Positions 1-6,871 of a stretch of DNA of 35,594 bases are shown here, one piece after another (the first letter of the stretch is position 1; each line of letters begins with the position of its first letter). The stretch lies in the NCBI GenBank assembly GCA_009937625.1, contig JAACFA010000006.1:1-35594 (forward strand), given 5' to 3'. The position numbers and the translations under genes were made by a program. The notes under the pieces are model-generated. The model was not told the origin of the DNA. It saw only the letters and a list, made by a program, of their open reading frames with translations, and made no database searches. The DNA comes from Gammaproteobacteria bacterium. GTDB taxonomy: Bacteria; Pseudomonadota; Gammaproteobacteria; GCA-001735895.

Positions 1-583
1 CGATCGCCGTTTTCGAAGTAACTGCGCATCAGCAGGCGCCAGCCGGATTCCCCCAGCGGGTCCTGCTTGACCAGCCGTTCGGCGGATTTGATCGCATGGC
101 CGAAGTCGTGGCTGACCAGCTGGGTTTCCGCCAGGTTTAGCAGAATTTCGATGAATTGACGCTTGAAGCGGCTGCGCTCGCTGTCCAGCCATTCCTGGCA
201 GGCGGCATCGCGAATCGCGATACCTTCGAGAAATTCGCCCTGGTAGAGATCGGCCGCGGTAGCTAAAGATTCGTAATCGCCGATGTCTGCCAGGCGCTCG
301 AATTCGAGGACATCGACTTCGATCAATCCCGGTTGCAGGCTGACCGTGCTGCGATCGACCAGTAACGCCAGTTCGGCCGCGTCACCCAGCGATTTGCGGA
401 TCGCGCTCAGGCACTGGCGCAGCGAGTTGCGCGCCTGTTCTTCGCCGCGGTCGCTCCACAGCAGGTTGATCAGGCGTTCACGCGGGTGGCGCAGTCCGGG
501 GGTCAGCGCGAGGTAGGCCAGCAGCACCTCGGCCTTGCGCATCGGCAGAACCGGCCCAGCAATATGAGCTGCAACTTCGACAT
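1..583 (-). CDS. SARP/BTAD-type transcriptional regulator, partial, 5' end frame-disrupted
   Basis: The minus strand is open from the window edge to about 542 and encodes a winged-helix DNA-binding domain (around RERLINLLWSDRGEEQARNS and LRQCLSAIRKSLG) followed by a bacterial transcriptional activator (BTAD) helical domain ending near GWRLLMRSYFENGD. This is the SARP arrangement: an OmpR-like DNA-binding domain, then BTAD, then usually further domains, which lie outside the window. The first ATG in the open frame is at 542 (MRKAEVLLAYLAL). That start would omit the first beta strands of the domain. An ATG at 583, preceded by a GGGGAAG ribosome site, begins MSKLQLILLGRF, the typical SARP N-terminus, but in another frame that stops at 503. 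The two pieces look like one gene with a small out-of-frame deletion near 541-548. It is divergent from the genes to its right. The family and domains are clear; the target genes are unknown. Confidence 0.8.
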
Positions 584-607
584 TTGGCTTCCCCGGAAGC
601 GAATTTT

Positions 608-653
608 CTAAATACTTCTTAACTAAAAATATATACTTATCAAATACTTATAA
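608..653. promoter_or_regulatory. AT-rich divergent promoter region with three phased ATACTT repeats
   Basis: The 584-716 gap between the SARP-type gene and the rightward small ORFs is strikingly AT-rich in an otherwise GC-rich window. ATACTT occurs on the plus strand at 612-617, 633-638 and 644-649. The spacings of 21 and 11 bases place all three on one face of the helix. SARP and OmpR-type regulators typically bind direct repeats with about 11-bp periodicity, so this is a candidate site for the adjacent regulator. Chance occurrence in AT-rich sequence is the main alternative. Confidence 0.4.
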
Positions 654-716
654 AGTTTAATGATTTTTTAATGTTTATTTTGGGCGATTTAACGCGATTC
701 GGCAAGGGAATTAACG

Positions 717-896
717 ATGGCTGACGAGAATGGCAATCGTCGAAACCACAAACCGCAACGAGGCAGTCGAAATGAGAAAAATCAGAAATCACAGAGTCAG
801 CATCGAAAATCCCGCCCTTTTGTTCGCCCGGGGTGTAGAAAGCATTATCAGCGACCCGTTGATCCATCCATCGCGACACGACGCAGGCGAAATTGA
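717..896 (+). CDS. Possible small, very basic protein (59 aa)
   Basis: An ATG at 717 is preceded by a good ribosome site (AAGGGA at 704-709). It opens a 59-codon frame rich in Arg, Lys, Gln, Asn and Ser with almost no hydrophobic residues (begins MADENGNRRNHKPQRGS, ends ATRRRRN). Such a composition would suit a disordered nucleic-acid-binding peptide, but it could also arise by chance from an A-rich reading frame. Third-position base use is less like the neighbouring genes than the competing frame at 730-978, which overlaps it. At most one of the two is likely to be translated. No family is recognised. Confidence 0.25.
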   Translation: MADENGNRRNHKPQRGSRNEKNQKSQSQHRKSRPFVRPGCRKHYQRPVDPSIATRRRRN

Positions 897-978
897 CACA
901 ATACGTCGCGGCGCTAACAAGCAGGAGTCACGCGGCAATCTTTTCAGCACCCTGCTGCGCCAGTTTGCCAATCTTTAA
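730..978 (+). CDS. Small hypothetical protein (82 aa, or 68 aa from an internal start)
   Basis: This frame ends six bases before a perfect rho-independent hairpin, as expected for the last gene of a plus-strand transcript. The start could be ATG 730 or, more likely, ATG 772 (MRKIRNHRVSIENPALL) with GAGG about eight bases upstream. Codon use from 772 favours GC-ending codons (GCC, CTG, CGC, GGC), like the real genes nearby. The product is small and basic with an amphipathic C-terminus (GNLFSTLLRQFANL). I do not recognise a family. It lies divergently next to the SARP-type regulator and may be its target. Confidence 0.35.
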   Translation: MAIVETTNRNEAVEMRKIRNHRVSIENPALLFARGVESIISDPLIHPSRHDAGEIDTIRRGANKQESRGNLFSTLLRQFANL

Positions 979-983
979 ATTCG

Positions 984-1032
984 AAAAAGGGCCGCGGGAT
1001 ATTTTTTCGGAAAATATCCCGCGGCCCTTTTT
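984..1032. terminator. Perfect bidirectional rho-independent terminator
   Basis: Bases 984-1005 and 1011-1032 form a 22-bp perfect stem with a 5-base TTCGG loop. The GC-rich core is flanked by A-tracts on the left and T-tracts on the right, so it can act on both strands. On the plus strand it closes the small gene ending at 978. On the minus strand it would block transcripts entering from the right. It isolates the aldehyde dehydrogenase gene from upstream transcription. Confidence 0.9.
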
Positions 1033-1103
1033 ATTGGCGGTTTGCCAATCTCTGCGAGAAACATGTATCTTATGCCTGCTAAGTAATTCACCGGGAGGCG
1101 AAC

Positions 1104-2618
1104 GTGGGCGTTTTAACCGAATTTGACCATAAGAGTCATACTATTTTGCTGGATGGCGAGTTCCGCCGCAGCGAGGCGACCGAAAGCAGGGATGTTATCG
1201 ATCCCGCCACCGAAAACGTGATCGCCGAGATTGCCGAGACCACTGCCGCCGAGGTCGATGTCGCGGTCGACATCGCTCACGCGGCGTCGAAGAAGTGGTG
1301 GCGCATGAGCGCGCTGGAGCGCTCCGAGATCATGCACGAGGTCGCCAACGACCTGTTGGCGATGAAGCCGCAATTGGCAGAGGCGCTGACGCGTGAAATG
1401 GGCAAGCCCTACAAGGAGTCCGCCGACGAGGTCGACTGGTCGGTGTCGGCGATTCGTTACTATGCCGAAACCGGCCGCACCGACATTGGCCGCGTCATGG
1501 GCCCGGCGGTGGAAGGGCATCTGAACTACACTCTGAAGCTGCCGCTGGGCGTGGTGGTTTCGATTCAGCCGTTTAATTACCCGATGACGCTGCTCGCCTG
1601 GGAAGGCGCCGCGGCGCTTGCCTGCGGCAACGCGGTTATTGCAAAGCCGTCCGAGTACACCTCGATTACCACGCTGATGTTCGCCGAGCCCTTTAACCGG
1701 CACTTGCCGCCCGGCCTGTTCCAGGTGTTGACCGGCGCCGGCGATGCCGGACGTCAGCTGGTGGAACATCCGCGCACCAATATGATCGCTTTTACCGGCA
1801 GCGTACCGACCGGCAAGGCGATTGCCGCCAAGTGCGGTGAGATGATGAAGCCGACTTTGATCGAAACCTCGGGTAACGACCCGTTCATCGTCATGCCGTC
1901 GGCGCCGCTCGACGTGGTCGCGCGCGGCGCGGCGTTTTCCGCCTACATGAACTGCGGCCAGATCTGCGTCTCCGCCGAGCGTTTCTTCGTGCACCAGGAC
2001 GTACACGACGAGTTCGTCGAAAAAATGACCGAGGAGGCGAAGAAGATCCGGATCGGCAATGGCCTGGACAAGGTCGAGATGGGCCCGATGGTCGCGGAAA
2101 AGGAGCGCAGCCGCTACGAAGGCGTGCTGGCACACGCGCAGGAGCAGGGTGCCAAAGTGCAGCTTGGCGGTGGGCGCCCGGACGGGCTCGACAAGGGCTG
2201 GTTCGTCGAGCCGACGATCCTCACCGATTGCAATCCAGAGATGGACATCTTCAATAACGAAAGCTTCGGGCCGGTAGCCCCGATCTGCAAGGTTGAAAGC
2301 TTCGACCAGGCGCTCGAGTATGCCAATAATTCGAACTACGGGCTCGGCGCCTGCCTCTACACCATGGATATGCGCGAGAGTATCCGTGCCTCGGAGGAGC
2401 TCGATGGCGGCATGGTCTGGGTTAACGCACCGCTGCTGGACAACGATGCCGGGCCCTTTGGCGGCACCAAGATGAGCGGCATGGGGCGTCAGCTCGGCCC
2501 CGAGGGTCTGGAGACTTTCCGCAAGACCAAGTTCGTCTGGCTCGATCCGAATTGCGGCACCCAGGACTTCTGGTGGTTTCCGTACGCCGACGACGAGTCT
2601 TACGAACCGGAACAGTAG
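1104..2618 (+). CDS. NAD(P)-dependent aldehyde dehydrogenase
   Basis: A 504-residue cytoplasmic aldehyde dehydrogenase that oxidises an aldehyde to its carboxylate with NAD or NADP. The family residues are present: Asn in QPFNYP, Lys in AKPSEYTS, the FTGSVPTGKAI cofactor motif, general base Glu254, catalytic Cys288 in NCGQICVSAERF, and Glu in NNESFGP. Glu254 sits in ETSGNDPFIV, where most relatives have an ELGG form; the nearest resemblance is to succinate-semialdehyde dehydrogenases. The C-terminus extends past the usual end with an aromatic, acidic tail (DFWWFPYADDESYEPEQ). The GTG start at 1104 is chosen for its GGGAGG ribosome site. The gene stands alone after a terminator. The substrate is not determined; betaine or amino aldehydes are possible given the quaternary-amine genes elsewhere in the window, but this is inference. 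Confidence 0.9.
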   Translation: MGVLTEFDHKSHTILLDGEFRRSEATESRDVIDPATENVIAEIAETTAAEVDVAVDIAHAASKKWWRMSALERSEIMHEVANDLLAMKPQLAEALTREMGKPYKESADEVDWSVSAIRYYAETGRTDIGRVMGPAVEGHLNYTLKLPLGVVVSIQPFNYPMTLLAWEGAAALACGNAVIAKPSEYTSITTLMFAEPFNRHLPPGLFQVLTGAGDAGRQLVEHPRTNMIAFTGSVPTGKAIAAKCGEMMKPTLIETSGNDPFIVMPSAPLDVVARGAAFSAYMNCGQICVSAERFFVHQDVHDEFVEKMTEEAKKIRIGNGLDKVEMGPMVAEKERSRYEGVLAHAQEQGAKVQLGGGRPDGLDKGWFVEPTILTDCNPEMDIFNNESFGPVAPICKVESFDQALEYANNSNYGLGACLYTMDMRESIRASEELDGGMVWVNAPLLDNDAGPFGGTKMSGMGRQLGPEGLETFRKTKFVWLDPNCGTQDFWWFPYADDESYEPEQ

Positions 2619-2689
2619 GCTTGCGGCAGGGGTCCGCGGTCGACGGGCGGGCACGGTGTCCCTATCGGATTCGCCAGTAGTGAAGATGA

Positions 2690-5071
2690 GTGTTCGCAGT
2701 TCGCAGCCATAGATTCGCTATTCGTGCCGGTCTGCTATGCCTGGTCGCGAGCCTGCTTTTGCCCGGATTCGCGTGCGCGCAGGCGGATATGTCGATCGGT
2801 GTGCTCGCGTTCCGCGGCAAGCAGGATGCGATAGATCGCTGGTCCCCGACCGCGCGCTACCTCAGCGAGCGCATCGCGGATTACAGCTTCCGTATCGTGC
2901 CGTTGACCCTCGAGGGCATGCTCGACCACGTGGAGCAGGATCGGCTGGATTTCATTCTGACCAATACCGGCAACTATGTCGTGCTCGAAAATGCGTTCGG
3001 CATCTCCCGCCTTGCCACGCTCAAGGTACGGCACCTGGGCGCTGAATTTACGCAGTTCGGGGCCGTCATTTTTACCCGGCAGGACAATACCGAGTTAAAC
3101 GCGCTGGCAGATATTTCCGGATATTCGATGCTGGCGGTTAGCGAAGAAGCCTTCGGCGGTTTCCAGATGGCCTGGCGCGAATTGCTGGAGGCGGGCATCG
3201 ACCCCTTCGAGGATCTGCGGCTAAGCTTCGGAGGATTCCCGCAGGACGATATCGTGCACGCGGTGCTGGCTGGCGAAGTCGATGTCGGCACGGTGCGCAG
3301 CGGCACGCTGGAGCGCATGGCGGCGGATGGTTTGATCGATATCGACCGGATCAAGGTGCTCGGCGCCCGGCAAAGCGATGTGTTTCCATTTTTGCACAGC
3401 ACCCGGCTGTATCCCGAGTGGCCGTTTGCCAAGGGGCGCAGGACGCCCGAAGCGCTGGCACAGCGCGTCGCGGTTGCGCTACTGGAGCTGGAGCCCGATA
3501 GCGAAGCGGCGGTGCGGGCGTTTTCCGCCGGCTGGACCATTCCGCTGGATTACGGGCCGGTGCACGAACTCTTTCGCGAACTCGAGATCGGCCCTTACGC
3601 CTACCTCAGTAAACCCAGCCTGACCTCCGTATGGCGTGAGTACAAGGGCTGGATAATTTTCAGCCTGGCGATGATGTTGCTGCTGATGGTATTGCTGATC
3701 CTGATCAGCCGGGCGAATCGGCGTATCTCGCAATCCGAATTGAAATATCGAGCGGAAGCCAACCAGCGCAGGCAGGCCCAGGAGTTACTCGCGAGGCACA
3801 AGGAGGAACTCGAGGAGCGAGTCGCGGAACGCACTGCCGAACTGGCCGACGTCAACACCTCCCTGCGCCGCAGCGAGGCTACCCTGCGGGCGATACATGA
3901 CATCACCACCAATCCCGAGTTTAGGTTCGAAGACAAGCTTGCGGGCCTGTTGCGCGAGGGTTGCCGTTTTTTCGAAATGGAGTCCGGCGTCATCTTGAGT
4001 ATCGATGGCGAAAACGACGATTTCCTCGCCCGGGTAGACGTTGGCGCCGATGGTGAACCCGTAGATTACCGTCAGTTGGCGCGGCGTTTGCGCAAGCAGA
4101 TTGCGATCAATCATGATCCGGTAGCGGTTGCCGATCTTCAGGGGCACTGTTTTCAGGGAGATAGCGACGTTTGCGAATCGACCGGCTCAGTGCTCGCAGC
4201 CGACTACCTGATTGACGATGAAACCGCCGGTGTCATCCTGTTTGCGAGTAGCCGCGCGAACCCGAGAGAGTTTTCCGACGTCGATATCGATATATTGCAG
4301 TTGATGGCGCAATGGCTGGGTGGAGAAATCGAGAGGGCCGAGATCAATCGGCGGGCGCAGGAGCACCAGGCGCAACTGGCGCACGTGTCTCGTCTCAACA
4401 CCATGGGCGAGATGGCAACCGGCATCGCGCACGAACTCAACCAGCCGCTGACCGCGATACTCAACTACAGTGGCGGCAGTTTGCGCCTGCTGCAGAAACG
4501 GGGTAACGGTGACAGCGAGCTGCGTCAGGCCATCGTCAATATCGGCAACGATGCCCGGCGGGCGGCCGATATCATCAAGGGGCTGCGCGAGTTTATCCAG
4601 CGAGGCGAACACAGGCGCGAGCGCTTCGTGCTCGAAGATTGTATCGAATCCGCGGTCGAACTACTGCGTCCGCGGTTGCTTCAGCACGAAATCGAAGTCG
4701 ACCTGCGGCGCGTCGAGGCAATCCCCGATATCGTTGCGGACCGATTGCAGATCGAGCAGGTTGCCGTCAACCTCCTGATCAACGCGATCGACGCCGTGTG
4801 TGCCGTCGGTCATGGCCCGAAGAAAATCGAAATTGGCATAACCCGCACCGGTGTCGGGGAAGTTGCGGTGAGCGTTAGCGATAGCGGCGACCTGTTATCG
4901 CAGAGCGTGATCGAACACCTGTTCGATCCTTTTTATACGACCAAGTCGGACGGAATGGGAATGGGGCTTTCGATCAGCCGTTCGATTGTCGAATCACACG
5001 GCGGCACCATAGAATACCTGGTTAACGAGGCACAGCATCCGGCCTTCCGTTTTACATTACCGGTGACATGA
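2690..5071 (+). CDS. TtrS-like sensor histidine kinase with PhnD-like periplasmic domain
   Basis: A 793-residue membrane sensor kinase. In order it has a signal peptide (about 1-31), a PhnD/phosphonate-type periplasmic binding domain (about 33-300), one transmembrane helix (about 321-342), a coiled coil (about 345-395), a GAF-like region (about 400-545), a phosphoacceptor domain with His581 in GIAHELNQPLTAI, and an ATPase domain with NLLINAIDAV and FYTTKSDGMGMGLSIS. This is the layout of TtrS, the tetrathionate sensor, and a FixJ/TtrR-type regulator overlaps its stop codon. The start is GTG 2690; an ATG at 2686 is out of frame and stops quickly. The ribosome site is weak. The ligand is unknown, but the downstream DsrE-family gene favours an inorganic or organic sulfur compound. 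No tetrathionate reductase genes are in view. Confidence 0.88.
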   Translation: MFAVRSHRFAIRAGLLCLVASLLLPGFACAQADMSIGVLAFRGKQDAIDRWSPTARYLSERIADYSFRIVPLTLEGMLDHVEQDRLDFILTNTGNYVVLENAFGISRLATLKVRHLGAEFTQFGAVIFTRQDNTELNALADISGYSMLAVSEEAFGGFQMAWRELLEAGIDPFEDLRLSFGGFPQDDIVHAVLAGEVDVGTVRSGTLERMAADGLIDIDRIKVLGARQSDVFPFLHSTRLYPEWPFAKGRRTPEALAQRVAVALLELEPDSEAAVRAFSAGWTIPLDYGPVHELFRELEIGPYAYLSKPSLTSVWREYKGWIIFSLAMMLLLMVLLILISRANRRISQSELKYRAEANQRRQAQELLARHKEELEERVAERTAELADVNTSLRRSEATLRAIHDITTNPEFRFEDKLAGLLREGCRFFEMESGVILSIDGENDDFLARVDVGADGEPVDYRQLARRLRKQIAINHDPVAVADLQGHCFQGDSDVCESTGSVLAADYLIDDETAGVILFASSRANPREFSDVDIDILQLMAQWLGGEIERAEINRRAQEHQAQLAHVSRLNTMGEMATGIAHELNQPLTAILNYSGGSLRLLQKRGNGDSELRQAIVNIGNDARRAADIIKGLREFIQRGEHRRERFVLEDCIESAVELLRPRLLQHEIEVDLRRVEAIPDIVADRLQIEQVAVNLLINAIDAVCAVGHGPKKIEIGITRTGVGEVAVSVSDSGDLLSQSVIEHLFDPFYTTKSDGMGMGLSISRSIVESHGGTIEYLVNEAQHPAFRFTLPVT

Positions 5072-5703
5072 GCGTGACAGACCAGATTATCGAAGCCGGG
5101 CAAACGGTATTTGTCGTCGATGACGATTTATCGGCGCGCGAATCCCTGTGCTGGTTGCTCAATACCGAAGATATCGCTTCACGGGCTTTCGCTTCGGCAG
5201 AATCCTTCCTCGATCACTGGAATCCCGATTTGACCGGATGTATAACGGTAGACATCCGTATGCCGGGGAAAAGCGGTTTGCAGTTGCAGGAAGAACTCAA
5301 TGCCCGACATAACCTGATGCCGGTGATCGTGTTGACCGGCCATGCCGATGTTCCCGTCGCAATCAGGGCCATGAAGCTCGGGGCTTATGATTTTCTCGAG
5401 AAGCCTTATTCGGACGACGAACTGCTGGCCTGCGTCAAAAACGCGCTAGCGCTGAGTCGGGAAATCGATCACGCCGAAATCGAAATAAGCCGACTGGCGC
5501 GCGCGTTGGAAAACCTCACCGACCGCGAGCGCGAAGTCATGTGCCTGGTAGTGGAAGGCAATACCAACAAGGCGATTGGTGTTCAGCTCGGGATCTCGGA
5601 AAAGACGGTGGAAATTCACCGTGCCAGGGTTATGGAAAAGACCGCGGCCAGGTCGCTTTCCGAACTTGTTCGTATCTGTCTGATACTGAAAGATAAAATT
5701 TGA
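5068..5703 (+). CDS. TtrR/FixJ-type response regulator (receiver + LuxR HTH)
   Basis: A 211-residue cytoplasmic response regulator. The receiver has the acidic pocket at residues 18-20, phosphoacceptor Asp62 (TVDIRMPG), Thr90 in LTGHAD and Lys112 in LEKPYS. The C-terminal LuxR-type helix-turn-helix lies around residues 150-205 (LTDREREVMCLVVEGNTNKA and GISEKTVEIHRARVMEK). ATG overlaps the kinase stop codon (ATGA), so the two are translationally coupled and form one sensor-regulator pair. A near-consensus promoter begins six bases after its stop, in front of the DsrE-family gene, which is a likely target by proximity. Confidence 0.93.
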   Translation: MSVTDQIIEAGQTVFVVDDDLSARESLCWLLNTEDIASRAFASAESFLDHWNPDLTGCITVDIRMPGKSGLQLQEELNARHNLMPVIVLTGHADVPVAIRAMKLGAYDFLEKPYSDDELLACVKNALALSREIDHAEIEISRLARALENLTDREREVMCLVVEGNTNKAIGVQLGISEKTVEIHRARVMEKTAARSLSELVRICLILKDKI

Positions 5704-5708
5704 TACTG

Positions 5709-5737
5709 CTGACATAGGGGTATTCCCTTATTATAAT
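5709..5737 (+). promoter_or_regulatory. Sigma70-type promoter for the DsrE-family gene
   Basis: CTGACA at 5709-5714 (five of six to consensus) is separated by exactly 17 bases from TATAAT at 5732-5737 (perfect). Transcription would start near 5744, about 48 bases before the ATG at 5792. The spacer contains a short inverted repeat (AGGG at 5716-5719, CCCT at 5725-5728), a possible operator. This is the best promoter match noticed in the window. Confidence 0.75.
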
Positions 5738-5791
5738 TCCGAGCTGACTGCAATAAGCTTGGCGCGAGCCAACATTTAACGAGGAGGCAAT

Positions 5792-6274
5792 ATGAAAACG
5801 TTTACAAAACTGGTTATTACTACTTTGCTCTTGTCCAGTTTCATGGTCGCCGGGCAGGTAACTGCCGGCGATTACGGCAAGCAGAAAGTGGTTTACCATA
5901 TCAACTACGATAACCCAAAGGCGCAGGCGGGCGCCTTGCGCAACATCCAGAATCATATCAACGCAGTCGGTGCCGAAAACCTCGATCTCAAGGTGGTGCT
6001 GCACGGCAACGGCCTGGCTATGTTGCTGGAGCCCGAGTCCTTGCCCAACTTGAAGAAATTTAAGCATGCGAATGCGGATGAAAAGATGACTGCCAAAGTA
6101 TCCGACCTGAAGGGCCAGGGCGTTTCATTCCACGTTTGCAACAACACGGTTAAAGGCCGCAAGGTAGACATCGAATCCGATCTTTATGATGTCTCCAAGG
6201 AAGATATCGTGCCCAGTGGTGTCGCCGAAGTCGCCAAGCTGCAGGCCATGGGTTATGCGTATATCAAGCCCTAG
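5792..6274 (+). CDS. Secreted DsrE-family protein
   Basis: A 160-residue protein with a Sec signal peptide (MKTFTKLVITTLLLSSFMVA, cleavage near residue 25) and a DsrE/DsrF-like fold. Recognisable features are KVVYHINYDNPK, VVLHGNGLAMLL, the single conserved Cys116 in FHVCNNTVKGR, and the C-terminal DIVPSGVAEVAKLQAMGYAY. DsrE-type proteins carry persulfide sulfur on a conserved cysteine; this exported group is less well characterised. The start has a strong GAGGAGG ribosome site. Its own strong promoter and a strong terminator bracket it as a single-gene transcript behind the TtrS/TtrR-like pair. A periplasmic sulfur-handling role is inferred from the family and neighbours. Confidence 0.9.
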   Translation: MKTFTKLVITTLLLSSFMVAGQVTAGDYGKQKVVYHINYDNPKAQAGALRNIQNHINAVGAENLDLKVVLHGNGLAMLLEPESLPNLKKFKHANADEKMTAKVSDLKGQGVSFHVCNNTVKGRKVDIESDLYDVSKEDIVPSGVAEVAKLQAMGYAYIKP

Positions 6275-6303
6275 GCTTAATTTCGCTCGATAGCAGAAGT
6301 CTC

Positions 6304-6347
6304 ACTGCCGGCATAGCGTAAACACGCTTTGCCGGCAGTTTGTTTTT
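6304..6347 (+). terminator. Rho-independent terminator after the DsrE-family gene
   Basis: Bases 6304-6319 pair with 6324-6339 (one T-T mismatch) around an AAAC loop, followed by TTTGTTTTT. It lies 30 bases past the stop codon at 6274 and ends the DsrE-family transcript before the thioredoxin-like gene. Confidence 0.88.
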
Positions 6348-6379
6348 GACCAGTCCGATCGAGAGTTACGAGACCACCA

Positions 6380-6869
6380 ATGCCTGTTACCCGAGCCTGC
6401 GGGGGATTCTTTTTGAAGTTGGTTTCAACGGCCATCCTGCTGACATCGACCATTGCCGTAGTCAGCGCATCCTCACCGCTATTTCAAAACCTCAAGACCA
6501 GCGCATTCGAAACCATCGATGATTACCGCCAGCCAGGGAAATGGGTTGTCGTCATGATCTGGGCGCACGATTGCCAGATTTGCGAACGCGAAGTGGGCGG
6601 CGATCGTGCTGGGAATCACGCTCGATGGCGAGGAGAGAAAACAGAGCGCGCTCGATTTTGTCGCGCGCCATGAACTCGAATTCGAAAACCTGATCGGCGA
6701 ACCCGGGGTTGTAGCCGGTTACTACCAGCTCATCACCGGGAGTCGCTGGGTCGGTACACCGAGTTTCCTGATCTTCGCCCCCGACGGCGAATTGATGGCC
6801 AAGCAGGCCGGCGCGGTCGAGGTCGAAATCGTCGAAAATTTTATCACCGCCAATACCCGGCAGCAGTAA
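6380..6869 (+). pseudogene. Secreted thioredoxin-like protein, frameshifted with probable internal deletion
   Basis: The first frame (ATG 6380) encodes a signal peptide (about residues 1-30), then KWVVVMIWAHDCQICEREV with a thioredoxin CxxC (Cys65, Cys68). It then runs into a foreign-looking tail that stops at 6673. The rest of a thioredoxin fold continues in another frame from about 6600 to 6869 (IVLGITLDGEERKQSALDF, then SRWVGTPSFLIFAPDGEL, which holds the expected Thr-Pro loop). The join near 6593-6605 lacks the helix expected after CxxC, so a deletion of perhaps 15-20 codons with frame loss is likelier than a single-base error. Intact, it would be a periplasmic disulfide or sulfur-transfer thioredoxin. 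It sits between the DsrE-family and SoxH-like genes. Confidence 0.8.
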
Positions 6870-6871
6870 AC

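Noticed and set aside
1113-2654. A 513-codon open frame antisense to the aldehyde dehydrogenase
   Set aside because: It mirrors the codon pattern of the real gene, has a biased composition rich in Arg, His and Ala, no family match and no ribosome site. It is a shadow frame of a GC-rich gene.
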